Notes under the pieces: generated by a model
Told to the model about the DNA's origin: nothing
Databases searched by the model: none
What the model saw: only the letters and a program-made list of their open reading frames with translations
In this document: piece by piece, positions 43,803 to 52,160 of the stretch
Layout: every line of letters begins with the position of its first letter
Position numbering within the stretch: position 1 is the first letter of the stretch
Source: Nocardioides marinus
Lineage (GTDB): Bacteria > Actinomycetota > Actinomycetes > Propionibacteriales > Nocardioidaceae
Reading direction: 5' to 3'
DNA: 64,000 nucleotides
Assembly: GCF_013408145.1 (NCBI RefSeq)
Contig: NZ_JACBZI010000001.1
Span: 2,804,001 to 2,868,000 of the forward strand
Translations under genes and position numbers: made by a program

Positions 43803-44261
43803 TCACCGCAGGCCGACCGGCTCCCCGGCGTACCGCTCGAGGGTGGTGCGGACCGGCTGGTCCATCACCCAGGACCCCTGGCTCCCGTGGTCCCACAGCA
43901 CGCACGTGGTCTCGGCGACGATCGCCGGGGCGCCGCCCTCCTCGACCCGCAGCTGCGAGGCGACGGTGAACGACGAGCGGCCCACGCGTGGCACCCACAG
44001 GCGCAGCCGGAAGGACTGGAAGGCCGCGAAGCGCATCTCGGCGTGGTAGTCCACGCGCTGGGAGCCGACCAGCTCCGCCACCCCGTCGGGTACGCCGCCC
44101 AGCAGTCCCGGGCGCGCGTGGTCGGTCGCGAGGTCGGCGAAGCGCAGGAAGAGGATCCGCGCCTCGTCGAGGATGCGGATCGCCTCGACGTTGTCGACGT
44201 GCCCGCCGAGGTTGACATCACGCAGCCGCGACTGGATCTCGCACTCGAAGAACTCGCTCAC
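43803..44261 (-). CDS. Acyl-CoA thioesterase, hotdog fold (4HBT-like)
   Basis: A 152-residue hotdog-fold thioesterase: FFECEIQSRLRDVNLGGHVDNVEAIRILDEARILFL is the 4HBT start (R-D-x-D/N-x-x-G-H-V-x-N-x), followed by SQRVDYHAEMRF and VASQLRVEEGGAPAIVAETTCVLWD. The usual catalytic Asp of RxxDxDxxGHxNN is Asn here (RDVNLGGHVDN), so activity may differ from 4-hydroxybenzoyl-CoA thioesterase. GTG 44259-44261 has GACGAT 6 nt upstream. Confidence 0.83.
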   Translation of the reverse strand: MSEFFECEIQSRLRDVNLGGHVDNVEAIRILDEARILFLRFADLATDHARPGLLGGVPDGVAELVGSQRVDYHAEMRFAAFQSFRLRLWVPRVGRSSFTVASQLRVEEGGAPAIVAETTCVLWDHGSQGSWVMDQPVRTTLERYAGEPVGLR

Positions 44262-44318
44262 GGGGTCATCGTCTCGTGGCCCTGCCCCCAGCCGATCCGG
44301 CGGGGTGTCCGACCCCGC

Positions 44319-44990
44319 TCAGTACCAGTTGTTGGCCTGCTTGAAGTACCAGGCGCTGCACGGGCTGCCGTAGGAGTCGGCGATGTAGCCCAGGCCCCAG
44401 CGGATCTGGGTCTCGGCGTTGGTCATGTAGTCGGCCGGCAGGTCGTGGGTCTCGGTGAGCGCCTGCGGGATGCCGTAGGCCGAGGACGTCGGGTTGTCGG
44501 CGTCGACCTTCCAGTCGCTCTCGCTCACCCACAGGGCGTCGAGGCAGCCGAACTGGTCGTCGGCGAAGCCGTACTCCCCCAGCAGCGAGCGCGCGACCGA
44601 CCGCGGGTCCTTGGCCGCCTGCCGCTCGGCGCGCCGCTGCTCGCGGGACTCCCGCTTCGCAAGGCGCTCCTGGCGCTCCCGGCGCGCCTCGCGCTTCTCC
44701 TGTCGGTCGGCGCGACGCTCGGCGGAGCGCGAGACGTCCTCGTCGCGGGTCTCGCGGTCAGCGGCCGGCGCGACGTCCACCGAGAGCGGCGAGGCATCGG
44801 CGGCACTGACCGAGGCCATGGTCTCCACCGGCGAGACCAGGAGACCGGCCCCGACGGCGGCACCGGTCGCGGAGACCGCGACGGTCGAGGCGATCAGCGT
44901 CGTACGACGGGCCGACGCGCGGACGGCGGCGCGCCCGGCGCCCGTGGGGCGAGGGGCGGCGTGCTTGGGCGTGTAGGAACGATGAGACAC
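44319..44990 (-). CDS. Secreted transglycosylase-like (lysozyme-fold) protein
   Basis: A 223-residue exported protein. After a long basic N terminus, residues about 30-55 (TTLIASTVAVSATGAAVGAGLLVS) form a signal/anchor. A highly charged Arg/Glu coiled-coil follows (RADRQEKREARRERQERLAKRE), then a C-terminal lysozyme-like domain: LGEYGFADDQFGCLDALWVSESDW, AYGIPQAL, NAETQIRWGLGYIADSYGSPCSAW. The Glu of W-x-S-E-S-x-W and the YGIPQ motif are those of SLT-type muralytic transglycosylases. Likely remodels peptidoglycan during growth. GTG 44988-44990. The 5' region has MtrA-like repeats and a TTCG hairpin. Confidence 0.84.
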   Translation of the reverse strand: MSHRSYTPKHAAPRPTGAGRAAVRASARRTTLIASTVAVSATGAAVGAGLLVSPVETMASVSAADASPLSVDVAPAADRETRDEDVSRSAERRADRQEKREARRERQERLAKRESREQRRAERQAAKDPRSVARSLLGEYGFADDQFGCLDALWVSESDWKVDADNPTSSAYGIPQALTETHDLPADYMTNAETQIRWGLGYIADSYGSPCSAWYFKQANNWY

Positions 44991-45025
44991 AGGGGAACAA
45001 CCAGGTGGTGCGACGACGGGGGAAC

Positions 45026-45054
45026 CGTGACCCGAAGGTCACGAAACGGTCACG
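45026..45054 (-). promoter_or_regulatory. GTGACC direct repeats and TTCG hairpin upstream of the transglycosylase-like gene
   Basis: On the minus strand CGTGACC occurs twice with an 11-bp period (45054-45037), then the second copy pairs with GGTCACG (45032-45026) around a TTCG tetraloop. The 11-bp phased GTGACC repeats resemble the GTnAC-type direct repeats bound by OmpR-family regulators such as MtrA, which controls cell-wall hydrolases in actinobacteria. The first copy could pair with GGTCACG alternatively, so an RNA role is also possible. Confidence 0.5.
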
Positions 45055-45119
45055 ATGCCCCAGCCTCCCCGACGACCCAAATCGGGGCTCCCGGCTCAGG
45101 CGGCGGGCGTGAGCGAGCA

Positions 45120-45152
45120 CACGCCGGCCCCGCCCGGGGCGGGACCGGCGTG
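45120..45152 (-). terminator. Hairpin after the PhoH gene
   Basis: CACGCCGG-C-CCCGCC pairs with GGCGGG-A-CCGGCGTG (one mismatch, short loop), starting 21 bp past the stop codon of the PIN-PhoH gene. It separates that gene from the transglycosylase-like gene on the same strand. Confidence 0.7.
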
Positions 45153-45172
45153 CGTGGGGCGTCGAGGGGACG

Positions 45173-46543
45173 TCAGACCGTCATGTGCTCCAGCATCTCG
45201 GTCACCAGCGCCGCGATCGGCGACCGCTCGGAGCGCGTGAGCGTGACGTGGGCGAAGAGCGGGTGCCCCTTGAGCTTCTCGATGACCGCGACGACACCGT
45301 CGTGGCGCCCGACCCGCAGGTTGTCGCGCTGCGCGATGTCGTGGGTGAGCACGACCTTGGAGTTGGCGCCGATGCGCGAGAGCACCGTGAGCAGCACGTT
45401 GCGCTCCAGGCTCTGCGCCTCGTCGACGATCACGAAGGAGTCGTGCAGCGACCGACCGCGGATGTGGGTCAGCGGCAGGACCTCGAGCATGCCTCGGTCC
45501 AGCACCTCGTCGATGACGTCGCGCGAGGTCATCGCACCGAGGGTGTCGAAGACGGCCTGCGCCCAGGGCGACATCTTCTCCGACTCCGAGCCGGGCAGGT
45601 AGCCGAGCTCCTGACCACCGACGGCGAAGAGCGGACGGAACACCACGACCTTCTTGTGCTGCCGACGCTCCATCACCGCCTCCAGTCCCGCGCACAGCGC
45701 CATCGCGGACTTGCCGGTGCCGGCGCGGCCGCCGAGGGAGACGATGCCGACCTCGGGGTCGAGCAGGTGCTCGAGCGCGATCCGCTGCTCCGCTGAGCGG
45801 CCGTGCAGGCCGAAGGCCTCCCGGTCGCCGCGGACCAGGTGGACGCGCTTGTCGGCACCCACCCGGGCCAGCGCCGTCCCGCGGTCCGAGAGCAGCACGA
45901 GGCCTTGGTGGCAGGGCATGTCACGGGCCTCGACCAGGTCGATGACCCCGTCGTCGTACAGCTCGTCGAGGTCGGTGGCGAGGACGTCCAGCTCGGCCAT
46001 CCCGGAGTAGCCGGGGTCGGACTCGGAGGTCGTCTCGCCGCGGTACTCCTGGGCGTCGAGGCCGACCGCGGAGGCCTTGATCCGCAGCGGGAGGTCCTTG
46101 GAGACCAGCGTGACCGCGGCGCCCTCGTCGGCGAGGTTCTTGGCGACCGCGAGGATGCGGGTGTCGTTGTCGCCGAGCCGGAAGCCCGACGGCAGCGCCG
46201 TCGGGTCGGTGTGGTTGAGCTCGACCCGGAGGCTGCCGCCCTCCTCGCCCACGGGCACCGGGTTGTCCAGCCGGCCGTGGGTGACGCGCAGCTCGTCGAG
46301 CAGACGCAGGGCGGTGCGGGCGAAGTAGCCCAGCTCCGGGTGGTGCCGCTTGCCCTCCAGCTCGGTGATCACCACGACGGGGAGGACGACCTCGTGCTCG
46401 GCGAAGCGGCGCAGAGCGCCGGGGTCGGAGAGCAGGACGCTGGTGTCGAGCACGTAGGTGCGCACCAGTGGAGCCTGGGCCTTCTTCTTCCGGGTGGAGC
46501 CAGCGGTGGGGGACAGCTGCGACGTGGTGGCCTGGGACGGCAC
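45173..46543 (-). CDS. PIN domain-PhoH ATPase (PhoH2-type)
   Basis: A 456-residue fusion. Residues about 27-160 form a PIN ribonuclease domain: [19 protein letters not shown] (catalytic Asp), [13 protein letters not shown] (Glu), and [16 protein letters not shown] with [16 protein letters not shown] (acidic residues). Residues about 245-450 form the PhoH ATPase domain: [20 protein letters not shown] (Walker A), [24 protein letters not shown] (Walker B DEAQ) and [13 protein letters not shown]. PhoH2 proteins are ATP-driven sequence-specific RNA helicase/ribonucleases in mycobacteria. GTG 46541-46543 has GAGGGG upstream. The long leader is structured. Confidence 0.94.
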   Translation of the reverse strand: MPSQATTSQLSPTAGSTRKKKAQAPLVRTYVLDTSVLLSDPGALRRFAEHEVVLPVVVITELEGKRHHPELGYFARTALRLLDELRVTHGRLDNPVPVGEEGGSLRVELNHTDPTALPSGFRLGDNDTRILAVAKNLADEGAAVTLVSKDLPLRIKASAVGLDAQEYRGETTSESDPGYSGMAELDVLATDLDELYDDGVIDLVEARDMPCHQGLVLLSDRGTALARVGADKRVHLVRGDREAFGLHGRSAEQRIALEHLLDPEVGIVSLGGRAGTGKSAMALCAGLEAVMERRQHKKVVVFRPLFAVGGQELGYLPGSESEKMSPWAQAVFDTLGAMTSRDVIDEVLDRGMLEVLPLTHIRGRSLHDSFVIVDEAQSLERNVLLTVLSRIGANSKVVLTHDIAQRDNLRVGRHDGVVAVIEKLKGHPLFAHVTLTRSERSPIAALVTEMLEHMTV

Positions 46544-46892
46544 GATTCACCCCTCACGGGCCGACGCGCGCACTCCTCGAGGCGGCCCTAGTTCACACGG
46601 TGGGACCGGGACGCCCGACGACGGGAGTGCCCGCCTCCGCTCACGCCGCAGGAGTTCTCCTGCGGTGCTGTGCAGTCGTGAGTGCTCACGATCGGGCCTC
46701 CAGGTGCGGTGAGCTTCCCCACTCACCGGTGCTTGCGAACGTACGCCGCCCCCGACCCGGATCCGGTCGACACGCCGTGTGCGGGGTGTGAACACCGTGT
46801 GACGCGCTAGCGGCGTCGGCGCCCACGTGACGACGGTGCTCCACGGGGGTCCTGGGGCCGGTGGGTCAACTGGGACCGATGGGGCCGCCGGC
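46544..46892 (-). other. Intergenic region upstream of the PhoH gene
   Basis: This region holds no convincing gene. Two hairpins are visible: CCGCAGGAG-TT-CTCCTGCGG (46646-46665, 9-bp perfect stem) and TCGTGAG-TG-CTCACGA (46676-46691, 7 bp). Both lie 100-150 bp before the PhoH start and would be in its 5' leader or promoter. No riboswitch class was recognised. The remainder shows nothing I can name. Confidence 0.5.
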
Positions 46893-46959
46893 GGGGATAC
46901 TCCGCAGGAAATCGCACCCTCAGCGTGAGTCGAGGGTGCGATCGGATGCGGAGTACCCC
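46893..46959 (-). terminator. Long three-tier hairpin after the Z-prenyl transferase gene
   Basis: Inner stem ATCGCACCCTC (46911-46921) with GAGGGTGCGAT (46932-46942); middle stem TACTCCGCA (46898-46906) with TGCGGAGTA (46947-46955); outer GGGG (46893-46896) with CCCC (46956-46959). In total about 24 base pairs, 30 bp past the stop codon at 46989. Confidence 0.75.
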
Positions 46960-46988
46960 CGCCCGCCCCGCGCCCCCGGATCCGCGCG

Positions 46989-47762
46989 TCAGGTGCCGAA
47001 CCGACGCTCGCGCAGGGCGTAGGCGCGCACGGCTCGCAGGAAGTCCACGCGGCGGAAGTCGGGCCAGTAGGCCTCGCAGAAGTAGAACTCCGACTTCTCG
47101 CTCTGCCAGAGCAGGAACCCACCGAGCCGCTGCTCCCCGCTGGTGCGGATCACGAGGTCGGGGTCGGGCTGGCCCCTGGTGTAGAGGTGCTCGGAGATGG
47201 CGTCGACGTCGACCTCGGCGGCCACCTGCTCGAGCGTCATCCCCTCCGCAGCGGCGCTGGTCAGCAACGAGCGGACCGCGTCGGCGATCTCGCGGCGGCC
47301 GCCGTAGGCCACGGCGACGTTGACCAGCATCCCGTCCACGTCGCGGGTCGCCTCGGCCGCGGCCTTGAGACGCTCCGCGGTGACCGCCGGCAGCAGGTCC
47401 AGCGCGCCCACCGGGTTCAGCCGCCAGCGCCGCTGGTCGGCCAGGGAGTCCACGGCGTCGGCGATGATCGCGAGCAGCGGCTCGAGCTCACCCGCGGGTC
47501 GGTTGAGGTTGTCGGTCGAGAGCAGCCACAAGGTGACGACCTCGATCCCGATCTCGTCGCACCAGCCGAGCAGCGGCTCGATGTTGGCCGCGCCGGCTCG
47601 GTGGCCGTGGGCGGTGTCGCGACCGACGGCCCTGGCCCAGCGGCGGTTGCCGTCGAGCATCACCCCGACGTGCCGCGGCAGGCTCTCGGGGAGTCGCCGC
47701 ACGAGCCGTGCCTCGTACGCCGGGTAGAGCACCCTTCGGAGCCCGCGCTTCCAGTCCGCCAC
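46989..47762 (-). CDS. (Z)-prenyl (isoprenyl) diphosphate synthase, UppS family
   Basis: A 257-residue cis-prenyl transferase. HVGVMLDGNRRWARAVG carries the catalytic Asp and pyrophosphate-binding loop (DGNRRWA), VVTLWLLSTDNLNR matches the conserved W-x-x-S-T-x-N block, AVAYGGRREIADAVR is next, and DLVIRTSGEQRLGGFLLWQSEKSEFYF contains the RTSGExRLSxFxxWQ motif. It extends isoprenyl diphosphates for lipid carriers of cell-wall synthesis. Actinobacteria usually have two such enzymes (short Z,E-farnesyl type and long type); which this is cannot be told. GTG 47762 has TAACCT 6 nt upstream (47769-47774 complement). Confidence 0.94.
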   Translation of the reverse strand: MADWKRGLRRVLYPAYEARLVRRLPESLPRHVGVMLDGNRRWARAVGRDTAHGHRAGAANIEPLLGWCDEIGIEVVTLWLLSTDNLNRPAGELEPLLAIIADAVDSLADQRRWRLNPVGALDLLPAVTAERLKAAAEATRDVDGMLVNVAVAYGGRREIADAVRSLLTSAAAEGMTLEQVAAEVDVDAISEHLYTRGQPDPDLVIRTSGEQRLGGFLLWQSEKSEFYFCEAYWPDFRRVDFLRAVRAYALRERRFGT

Positions 47763-47852
47763 CAGCCAAGGTTATGCCCGCTGACCCCGTCGTCACGAGA
47801 GGTTCACCTCACCGCGCGTTAGGCCACGTGACCAGCGGGTAGCCTGAGGCGT

Positions 47853-48605
47853 ATGAACCAGCACGTTCCCGATGCCGTCCGCGCGAGGGTGGACTCCCTC
47901 CACGACTCGGTCACCGAGCACTGGGACGAGCTGCGCGCGGAGCTGCGCGAGATCAAGCCCAAGCTGCGCGGCTGGCTGCACTTGGCCACCGCACCGCTCA
48001 CACTGGCCGCCGGCATCGTGCTGGTCGCGCTCTCCCCCACCGCTGGGACCCGCATCGGCTCGGCGCTGTTCGCGGGCAGCGCACTCATCCTCTTCACCGT
48101 CTCCGCGATCTACCACACCGGCACGTGGTCACCGCGGACGTGGGCGTTCCTGCGTCGCTTCGACCACTCCAACATCTTCCTGCTCATCGCCGGCTCCTAC
48201 ACGCCCTTCGCGCTCATCCTGCTCGAGGGCACCCAGCAGGTCGTCCTGCTCTCGGTCGTGTGGACCGGTGCCGTGCTCGGCGTGGGCTTCCGCGTCCTGT
48301 GGACCGACGCGCCGCGCTGGCTCTACACCCCGATCTACATCGCGCTCGGCTGGGCAGCGGTCTTCTTCATCCCCGGCTTCTTCCGCGGCGCGACCGCGCT
48401 CGGTGACGGCGTGGGCATCGCGGTCTTCACCCTGGTCGTCGCCGGCGGCGCGCTCTACACCCTCGGTGGCGTCGTCTACGGCTTCAAGCGGCCCAACCCG
48501 TGGCCGCGCTGGTTCGGCTTCCACGAGGTGTTCCACACCTTCACCATCCTGGCGTTCGTCAGCCACTACGTCGGGGTCTCGCTGGCGACCTACGCCCTGC
48601 GGTGA
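47853..48605 (+). CDS. Hemolysin III / PAQR-family membrane protein
   Basis: A 250-residue protein with seven membrane helices. Conserved polar residues of the family: FTVSAIYHTGTWSPRTWAFLRRFDHSNIFLLIAGSYTP (S-x-x-Y-H, DH-x-x-I) and FGFHEVFHTFTILAFVSHYVG (HExFHxF...SHY), which form a zinc site in PAQR proteins. Enzymatic hydrolase activity (ceramidase-like) or regulation of membrane composition has been suggested for relatives; the bacterial role is unclear. ATG has TAGCCT 7 nt upstream (47840-47845). Divergent from the prenyl transferase gene. Confidence 0.92.
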   Translation: MNQHVPDAVRARVDSLHDSVTEHWDELRAELREIKPKLRGWLHLATAPLTLAAGIVLVALSPTAGTRIGSALFAGSALILFTVSAIYHTGTWSPRTWAFLRRFDHSNIFLLIAGSYTPFALILLEGTQQVVLLSVVWTGAVLGVGFRVLWTDAPRWLYTPIYIALGWAAVFFIPGFFRGATALGDGVGIAVFTLVVAGGALYTLGGVVYGFKRPNPWPRWFGFHEVFHTFTILAFVSHYVGVSLATYALR

Positions 48606-48613
48606 CGCACCGC
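48599..48613. terminator. Short hairpin between hemolysin III and DUF1353 genes
   Basis: GCGGTG-ACG-CACCGC overlaps the hemolysin III stop codon and ends 3 bp before the convergent stop. Six base pairs only, so moderate support. Confidence 0.45.
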
Positions 48614-48615
48614 GC

Positions 48616-49506
48616 TCACACGAGCGCGTCGAGGACCAGCACCACCGAGGCGGCGACGCCGCCCACCAGCACCGCCCCGGCCAGGAGAGGCACGCGGGTC
48701 GCGACCGCCTCGACCGCCCGGTAGAGCAGCGTCAGGGCCGCCACCAGCACGGTCACGTGCAGCAGCAGGGCCAGCCCGACCCCCAGCACCGCACCGGCCA
48801 CCCGGAACCTGCCCCACAGCAGCCCCAGCAGCAGCGGCACGACGACCGCCCCGGCCGCGCCGTGCGCGAGCTCGACGCCCAGCGTGGACTCGGGCACCCA
48901 CGGGACCGGCACCGCCAACCACGCCCCTCGGTCCACCAGGTCCCAGCTGGCGCACCACCCCAGCCAGCCGATCAGCAGCAGGCTGCCCACCGCGACACCG
49001 CGCCGCCACCAGCCCACGGCGGGGCCCCACGGCAGCTGCGCCCCGGGCGCGACGACGATCGTGGCCAGGGTGACCGCACTCCACGCCAACCACCGGCGCA
49101 CCACGCCGGTGCCCGTGTCGGCCATGGCGTCCCGGAAGACGCGGTCCGCCTCGACCCGGTCCACCCGCCCGCCGCGGGAGACGTACGCCGGCTCGCCGGT
49201 GTGGGCGACCAGCGCGTCGTGGACCAGGGCGGCCGGCAGGTGGCGGCCGGTGCGGGGCACGAGCCAGGCGAAGACCGTGGGCACCGAGGTCAGGTCGGTG
49301 GTGAACCTCGCCGGGTCGGCGGGCACGAGCAGCTCGCCGAGGTGCCTGTCGGCGTACCCCACCCGGCGCAGCATCACGAAGCGCTCCTGCTCGCCGCTGA
49401 GCCGGCGCTCCAGGACGATGCGCGGCGGTCGGTCGCGCCGGGGCGGCTCCTCGCCCGCTCCCCCGTCGTAGAAGCGCAGTGGCTCGGCCCGCACCGTCGT
49501 CCCCAT
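48616..49506 (-). CDS. DUF1353 domain protein with C-terminal membrane helices
   Basis: A 296-residue protein. Residues about 55-135 form a DUF1353 domain: RFTTDLTSVPTVFAWLVPRTGRHLPAALVHDALV (T-D-x-x-S-V-P ... P-A-x-x-H-D) and VEADRVFRDAMADTG. The second half has five or six membrane helices. DUF1353 is known mainly from phage and uncharacterised bacterial proteins; fusion to a membrane domain is less usual. No function can be given. ATG 49504-49506 has CAGGGT 6 nt upstream. Confidence 0.78.
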   Translation of the reverse strand: MGTTVRAEPLRFYDGGAGEEPPRRDRPPRIVLERRLSGEQERFVMLRRVGYADRHLGELLVPADPARFTTDLTSVPTVFAWLVPRTGRHLPAALVHDALVAHTGEPAYVSRGGRVDRVEADRVFRDAMADTGTGVVRRWLAWSAVTLATIVVAPGAQLPWGPAVGWWRRGVAVGSLLLIGWLGWCASWDLVDRGAWLAVPVPWVPESTLGVELAHGAAGAVVVPLLLGLLWGRFRVAGAVLGVGLALLLHVTVLVAALTLLYRAVEAVATRVPLLAGAVLVGGVAASVVLVLDALV

Positions 49507-49530
49507 GACCCCACCCTGCCACCGCCCGGG

Positions 49531-49566
49531 GACACAGCCGAGGACACAGCCGGGGACACAGCCGGG
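49531..49566. repeat. Three 12-bp tandem repeats
   Basis: GACACAGCC begins at 49531, 49543 and 49555 within a 12-bp period. The array lies 25-60 bp upstream of the DUF1353 gene start, where copy-number change could alter its promoter. Confidence 0.75.
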
Positions 49567-49589
49567 CGGTCGACCGGCGCGAGGAGGTG

Positions 49590-50609
49590 TCAGGACGGCG
49601 GTGCGGTGGAGCTGCGCAGCACCAGCTCGGTGGGGAGCTCGACGTGCTCGTTGACGTGGCCGTACTCCCGGTCGTCGCCCTGCAACCGCTGCAGGATCTG
49701 CCGGGCGGCGACCCGGCCCTGCTGCAGCACCGGTTGGCGCACGGTGGTCAGCCCGACGTAGTGGGCCATCTCGTGGTCGTCGACGCCGACCACCGACAGC
49801 TCCTCCGGCACCCGCACCCCGGCCTCGCGGGCGGCGTAGAGGACGCCGAAGGCCATCTCGTCACTGGCGCAGAACACCGCCGTCGGCCGGTCGGTACGCC
49901 GCATCAGCTCCTCGCCGGCGTCGTGCCCGCCCTCGAGGGTGAACCGCCCCTCCAGCTCCAGGCTGGGATCGAGCTCGACGCCCGCCTCCCGCAGCGTGGC
50001 GCGGTAGCCCTCGAGGCGAGCGCGCGGCGTGGCGAGGTCGAGCCCCTCGTCACTGAGCTGGCCCACGTAGGCGATGCGTCGGTGCCCGAGCTCGAGCAGG
50101 TGCGAGACGGCGGTGCGGGCGACGGCGTCGTCGTCGACGCGCACCGACGGCCACTCCGGCACCCGCGAGCCGAGGGTGACGACCGGCATGCCGTGCCGGG
50201 AGAGCCAGAGCACCTCCTCGGGCGTGGGGCCCAGCCCGACGACGATGAGGGCGTCGGCGCGCTTGGTGACCAGCTGCGTGAGCAGCACGCGTCGGCGTGC
50301 GTCGGGGTCGCCGCCGATGTTGTAGAGCAGCACGTCGTAGCCCCGCTCGCGCAGCACCTGCTCGGCGCCGTGGACGACGGTGGCGAAGAACCAGCGGGTC
50401 ACGAAGAGCACCACGATGGCCACGGTGCGGGTCTGCCCCCCGCTCGCCAGACCCACGGCGTGCGGGGAGGGGACGTAGCCCAGCCGCAGCGCGGCATCCA
50501 TGACCTTGGCGCGGGTCTCCTCGGAGACCCGCGGGAGCCCGCGCAGGGCGCGCGAGACCGTCGCGGTGGAGACGCCGGTCTCGCGGGCGAGGTCGTGGAT
50601 GCTGGTCAT
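49590..50609 (-). CDS. LacI-family transcriptional regulator
   Basis: A 339-residue LacI-type repressor. The N-terminal HTH and hinge are MTSIHDLARETGVSTATVSRALRGLPRVSEETRAKVMDAALRLGYVP; the effector domain includes VTRWFFATVVHGAEQVLRERGYDVLLYN, ALIVVGLGPTPEEV, GHRRIAYVGQL and PTAVFCASDEMAFGVLYAAREAG. It is divergent from the GH1 beta-glucosidase gene, so it likely responds to a glucoside or its product. A palindromic site TTGACCGGTAAA overlaps the beta-glucosidase promoter. ATG 50607-50609 with weak AGGCGG upstream. A C-terminal Ser/Pro tail follows. Confidence 0.94.
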   Translation of the reverse strand: MTSIHDLARETGVSTATVSRALRGLPRVSEETRAKVMDAALRLGYVPSPHAVGLASGGQTRTVAIVVLFVTRWFFATVVHGAEQVLRERGYDVLLYNIGGDPDARRRVLLTQLVTKRADALIVVGLGPTPEEVLWLSRHGMPVVTLGSRVPEWPSVRVDDDAVARTAVSHLLELGHRRIAYVGQLSDEGLDLATPRARLEGYRATLREAGVELDPSLELEGRFTLEGGHDAGEELMRRTDRPTAVFCASDEMAFGVLYAAREAGVRVPEELSVVGVDDHEMAHYVGLTTVRQPVLQQGRVAARQILQRLQGDDREYGHVNEHVELPTELVLRSSTAPPS

Positions 50610-50634
50610 CGCCCCGCCTGGGAGCGCCGATGAC

Positions 50635-50662
50635 TTGACCGGTAAACAACAGGCTCTAGGCT
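50635..50662 (+). promoter_or_regulatory. Promoter and LacI-type operator of the beta-glucosidase gene
   Basis: -35 TTGACC (50635-50640), 16-bp spacer, -10 TAGGCT (50657-50662), then 6 nt to the ATG at 50669. The imperfect palindrome TTGACCGGTAAA (50635-50646) covers the -35 element, an ideal place for the divergently encoded LacI protein to repress. Confidence 0.72.
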
Positions 50663-50668
50663 GCCTCC

Positions 50669-52075
50669 ATGAGCACCCGCCCACGCCCCGTCCCGCCGAC
50701 CGCCCTGCCGACCCGTCTGCCCGGGCCCGAGCGCCTGGAGCTGGGCACCGCGACGGCGTCGTACCAGGTGGAGGGCGCGAGCACGGCCGACGGCCGCGGG
50801 CCCTCGATCTGGGACACCTTCACCGCGCGGCCGGGCACGATCCGGGACGGGTCCGACGGCTCGGTGGCCTGCGACTCCTACCACCGCTACACCGAGGACG
50901 CCGACCTGGTCGCGGACGCCGGGCTGGACTGGTACCGCTTCTCCGTCGCCTGGCCGCGGATCGTCCCCGAGGGCCGCGGCCGGGTCGAGCAGCGCGGGCT
51001 GGACTACTACGACCGCCTCGTCGACGCGCTGCTCGAGCGCGGGGTCAAGCCCACCGGCACGCTCTACCACTGGGATCTCCCCCAGCCCCTCGAGGACGCC
51101 GGTGGCTGGCTCGAGCGCGGCACCGCGGAGGCCTTCGCCGACTACGCCGAGGTCGTGCACGCCCGGCTCGGTGACCGGGTGGGGCTGTGGGCGACCCACA
51201 ACGAGCCGTGGTGCGCGGCCTACCTCGGCTACGCCGCCGGGGTGCACGCCCCCGGCCGTCAGGAGGGCGGTCGCGCGCACCGCGCCGCCCACCACCTCAT
51301 GCTCGGCCATGCGCTGGCCGCCGAGCGGCTGCGCGCCGGGGAGCACCCCGTCGACGTGGGCATCGTGCTCAACCTGGCGCCCATCTGGGCGGAGGACCCG
51401 GAGCGCCCCGAGGTGCAGGACGTCGCCGACGGCGTCGACGCGATCCGCAACCGGGTCTGGCTCGACCCCCTGGTCGACGGCGCGTACGACGCCGGGCTGC
51501 TGCGCGTGGCGCCGGAGCTGGCCGACGCCGAGCTGGTGCGTCCCGGTGACCTCGAGCGCATCCAGGGCTCGGCCGACTGGGTCGGCCTGAACTACTACAC
51601 CCCCGTCCGTCCGGACCTGCCGGGCGTCGGGAAGGCCGACCACCCCGAGGGCGGCGCCTATCCCGGGGTGGCTCCGTTCGAGCTGGTCGTGCGGGAGCCG
51701 GTCACCGACATCGGCTGGGAGATCGACGCCAGCGGCCTGGACGAGCTCATCCGCACCACCGCCGAGCGCACCGGCCTGCCGGTGCTGGTCATGGAGAACG
51801 GCGCGGCCTGCGCCGACACCGTCGTGGTCGAGGGCACGGTGCGCGACGAGGACCGGATCGGCTACCTGCGCGACCACCTGGCCGCCGCCGAGCGGGCCCG
51901 GGACGCCGGCGCCGACCTGCGCGCCTACGTCGTGTGGACCCTGCTGGACAACTTCGAGTGGGCCGAGGGCTACACGAAGACCTTCGGGATCGTGCACATC
52001 GACCCCGAGACCCAGGACCGCACCCCCAAGGCGTCCTACCACTGGCTGGCCGAGACCGTCCGGGCACGCGCGTAG
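50669..52075 (+). CDS. GH1 family beta-glucosidase
   Basis: A 468-residue glycoside hydrolase family 1 enzyme. It begins with LELGTATASYQVEGASTADGRGPSIWDTF, the N-terminal family signature; the acid/base Glu179 lies in WATHNEPW and the nucleophile Glu376 in LVMENGAA (x-E-N-G). WTLLDNFEWAEGYTKTFGIVHID forms the aglycone-side end. It is cytoplasmic (no signal peptide) and would split imported beta-glucosides such as cellobiose into glucose. It is controlled by the adjacent LacI gene, and the sugar importer downstream on the other strand presumably supplies its substrate. Confidence 0.97.
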   Translation: MSTRPRPVPPTALPTRLPGPERLELGTATASYQVEGASTADGRGPSIWDTFTARPGTIRDGSDGSVACDSYHRYTEDADLVADAGLDWYRFSVAWPRIVPEGRGRVEQRGLDYYDRLVDALLERGVKPTGTLYHWDLPQPLEDAGGWLERGTAEAFADYAEVVHARLGDRVGLWATHNEPWCAAYLGYAAGVHAPGRQEGGRAHRAAHHLMLGHALAAERLRAGEHPVDVGIVLNLAPIWAEDPERPEVQDVADGVDAIRNRVWLDPLVDGAYDAGLLRVAPELADAELVRPGDLERIQGSADWVGLNYYTPVRPDLPGVGKADHPEGGAYPGVAPFELVVREPVTDIGWEIDASGLDELIRTTAERTGLPVLVMENGAACADTVVVEGTVRDEDRIGYLRDHLAAAERARDAGADLRAYVVWTLLDNFEWAEGYTKTFGIVHIDPETQDRTPKASYHWLAETVRARA

Positions 52076-52160
52076 CCGACCGCGTCCGGCGCCCGGGTCG
52101 CGACGAGGGTCGCGGCCCGGGCCCGGATCGACTGCGCTGGTGGCAGGGCCCGGGGTCAGC

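Noticed and set aside
45056..45110. c-di-AMP (ydaO) riboswitch before the transglycosylase-like gene
   Set aside because: Such riboswitches precede cell-wall hydrolase genes in actinobacteria, but I could not find the conserved core sequences; only simple hairpins are visible.
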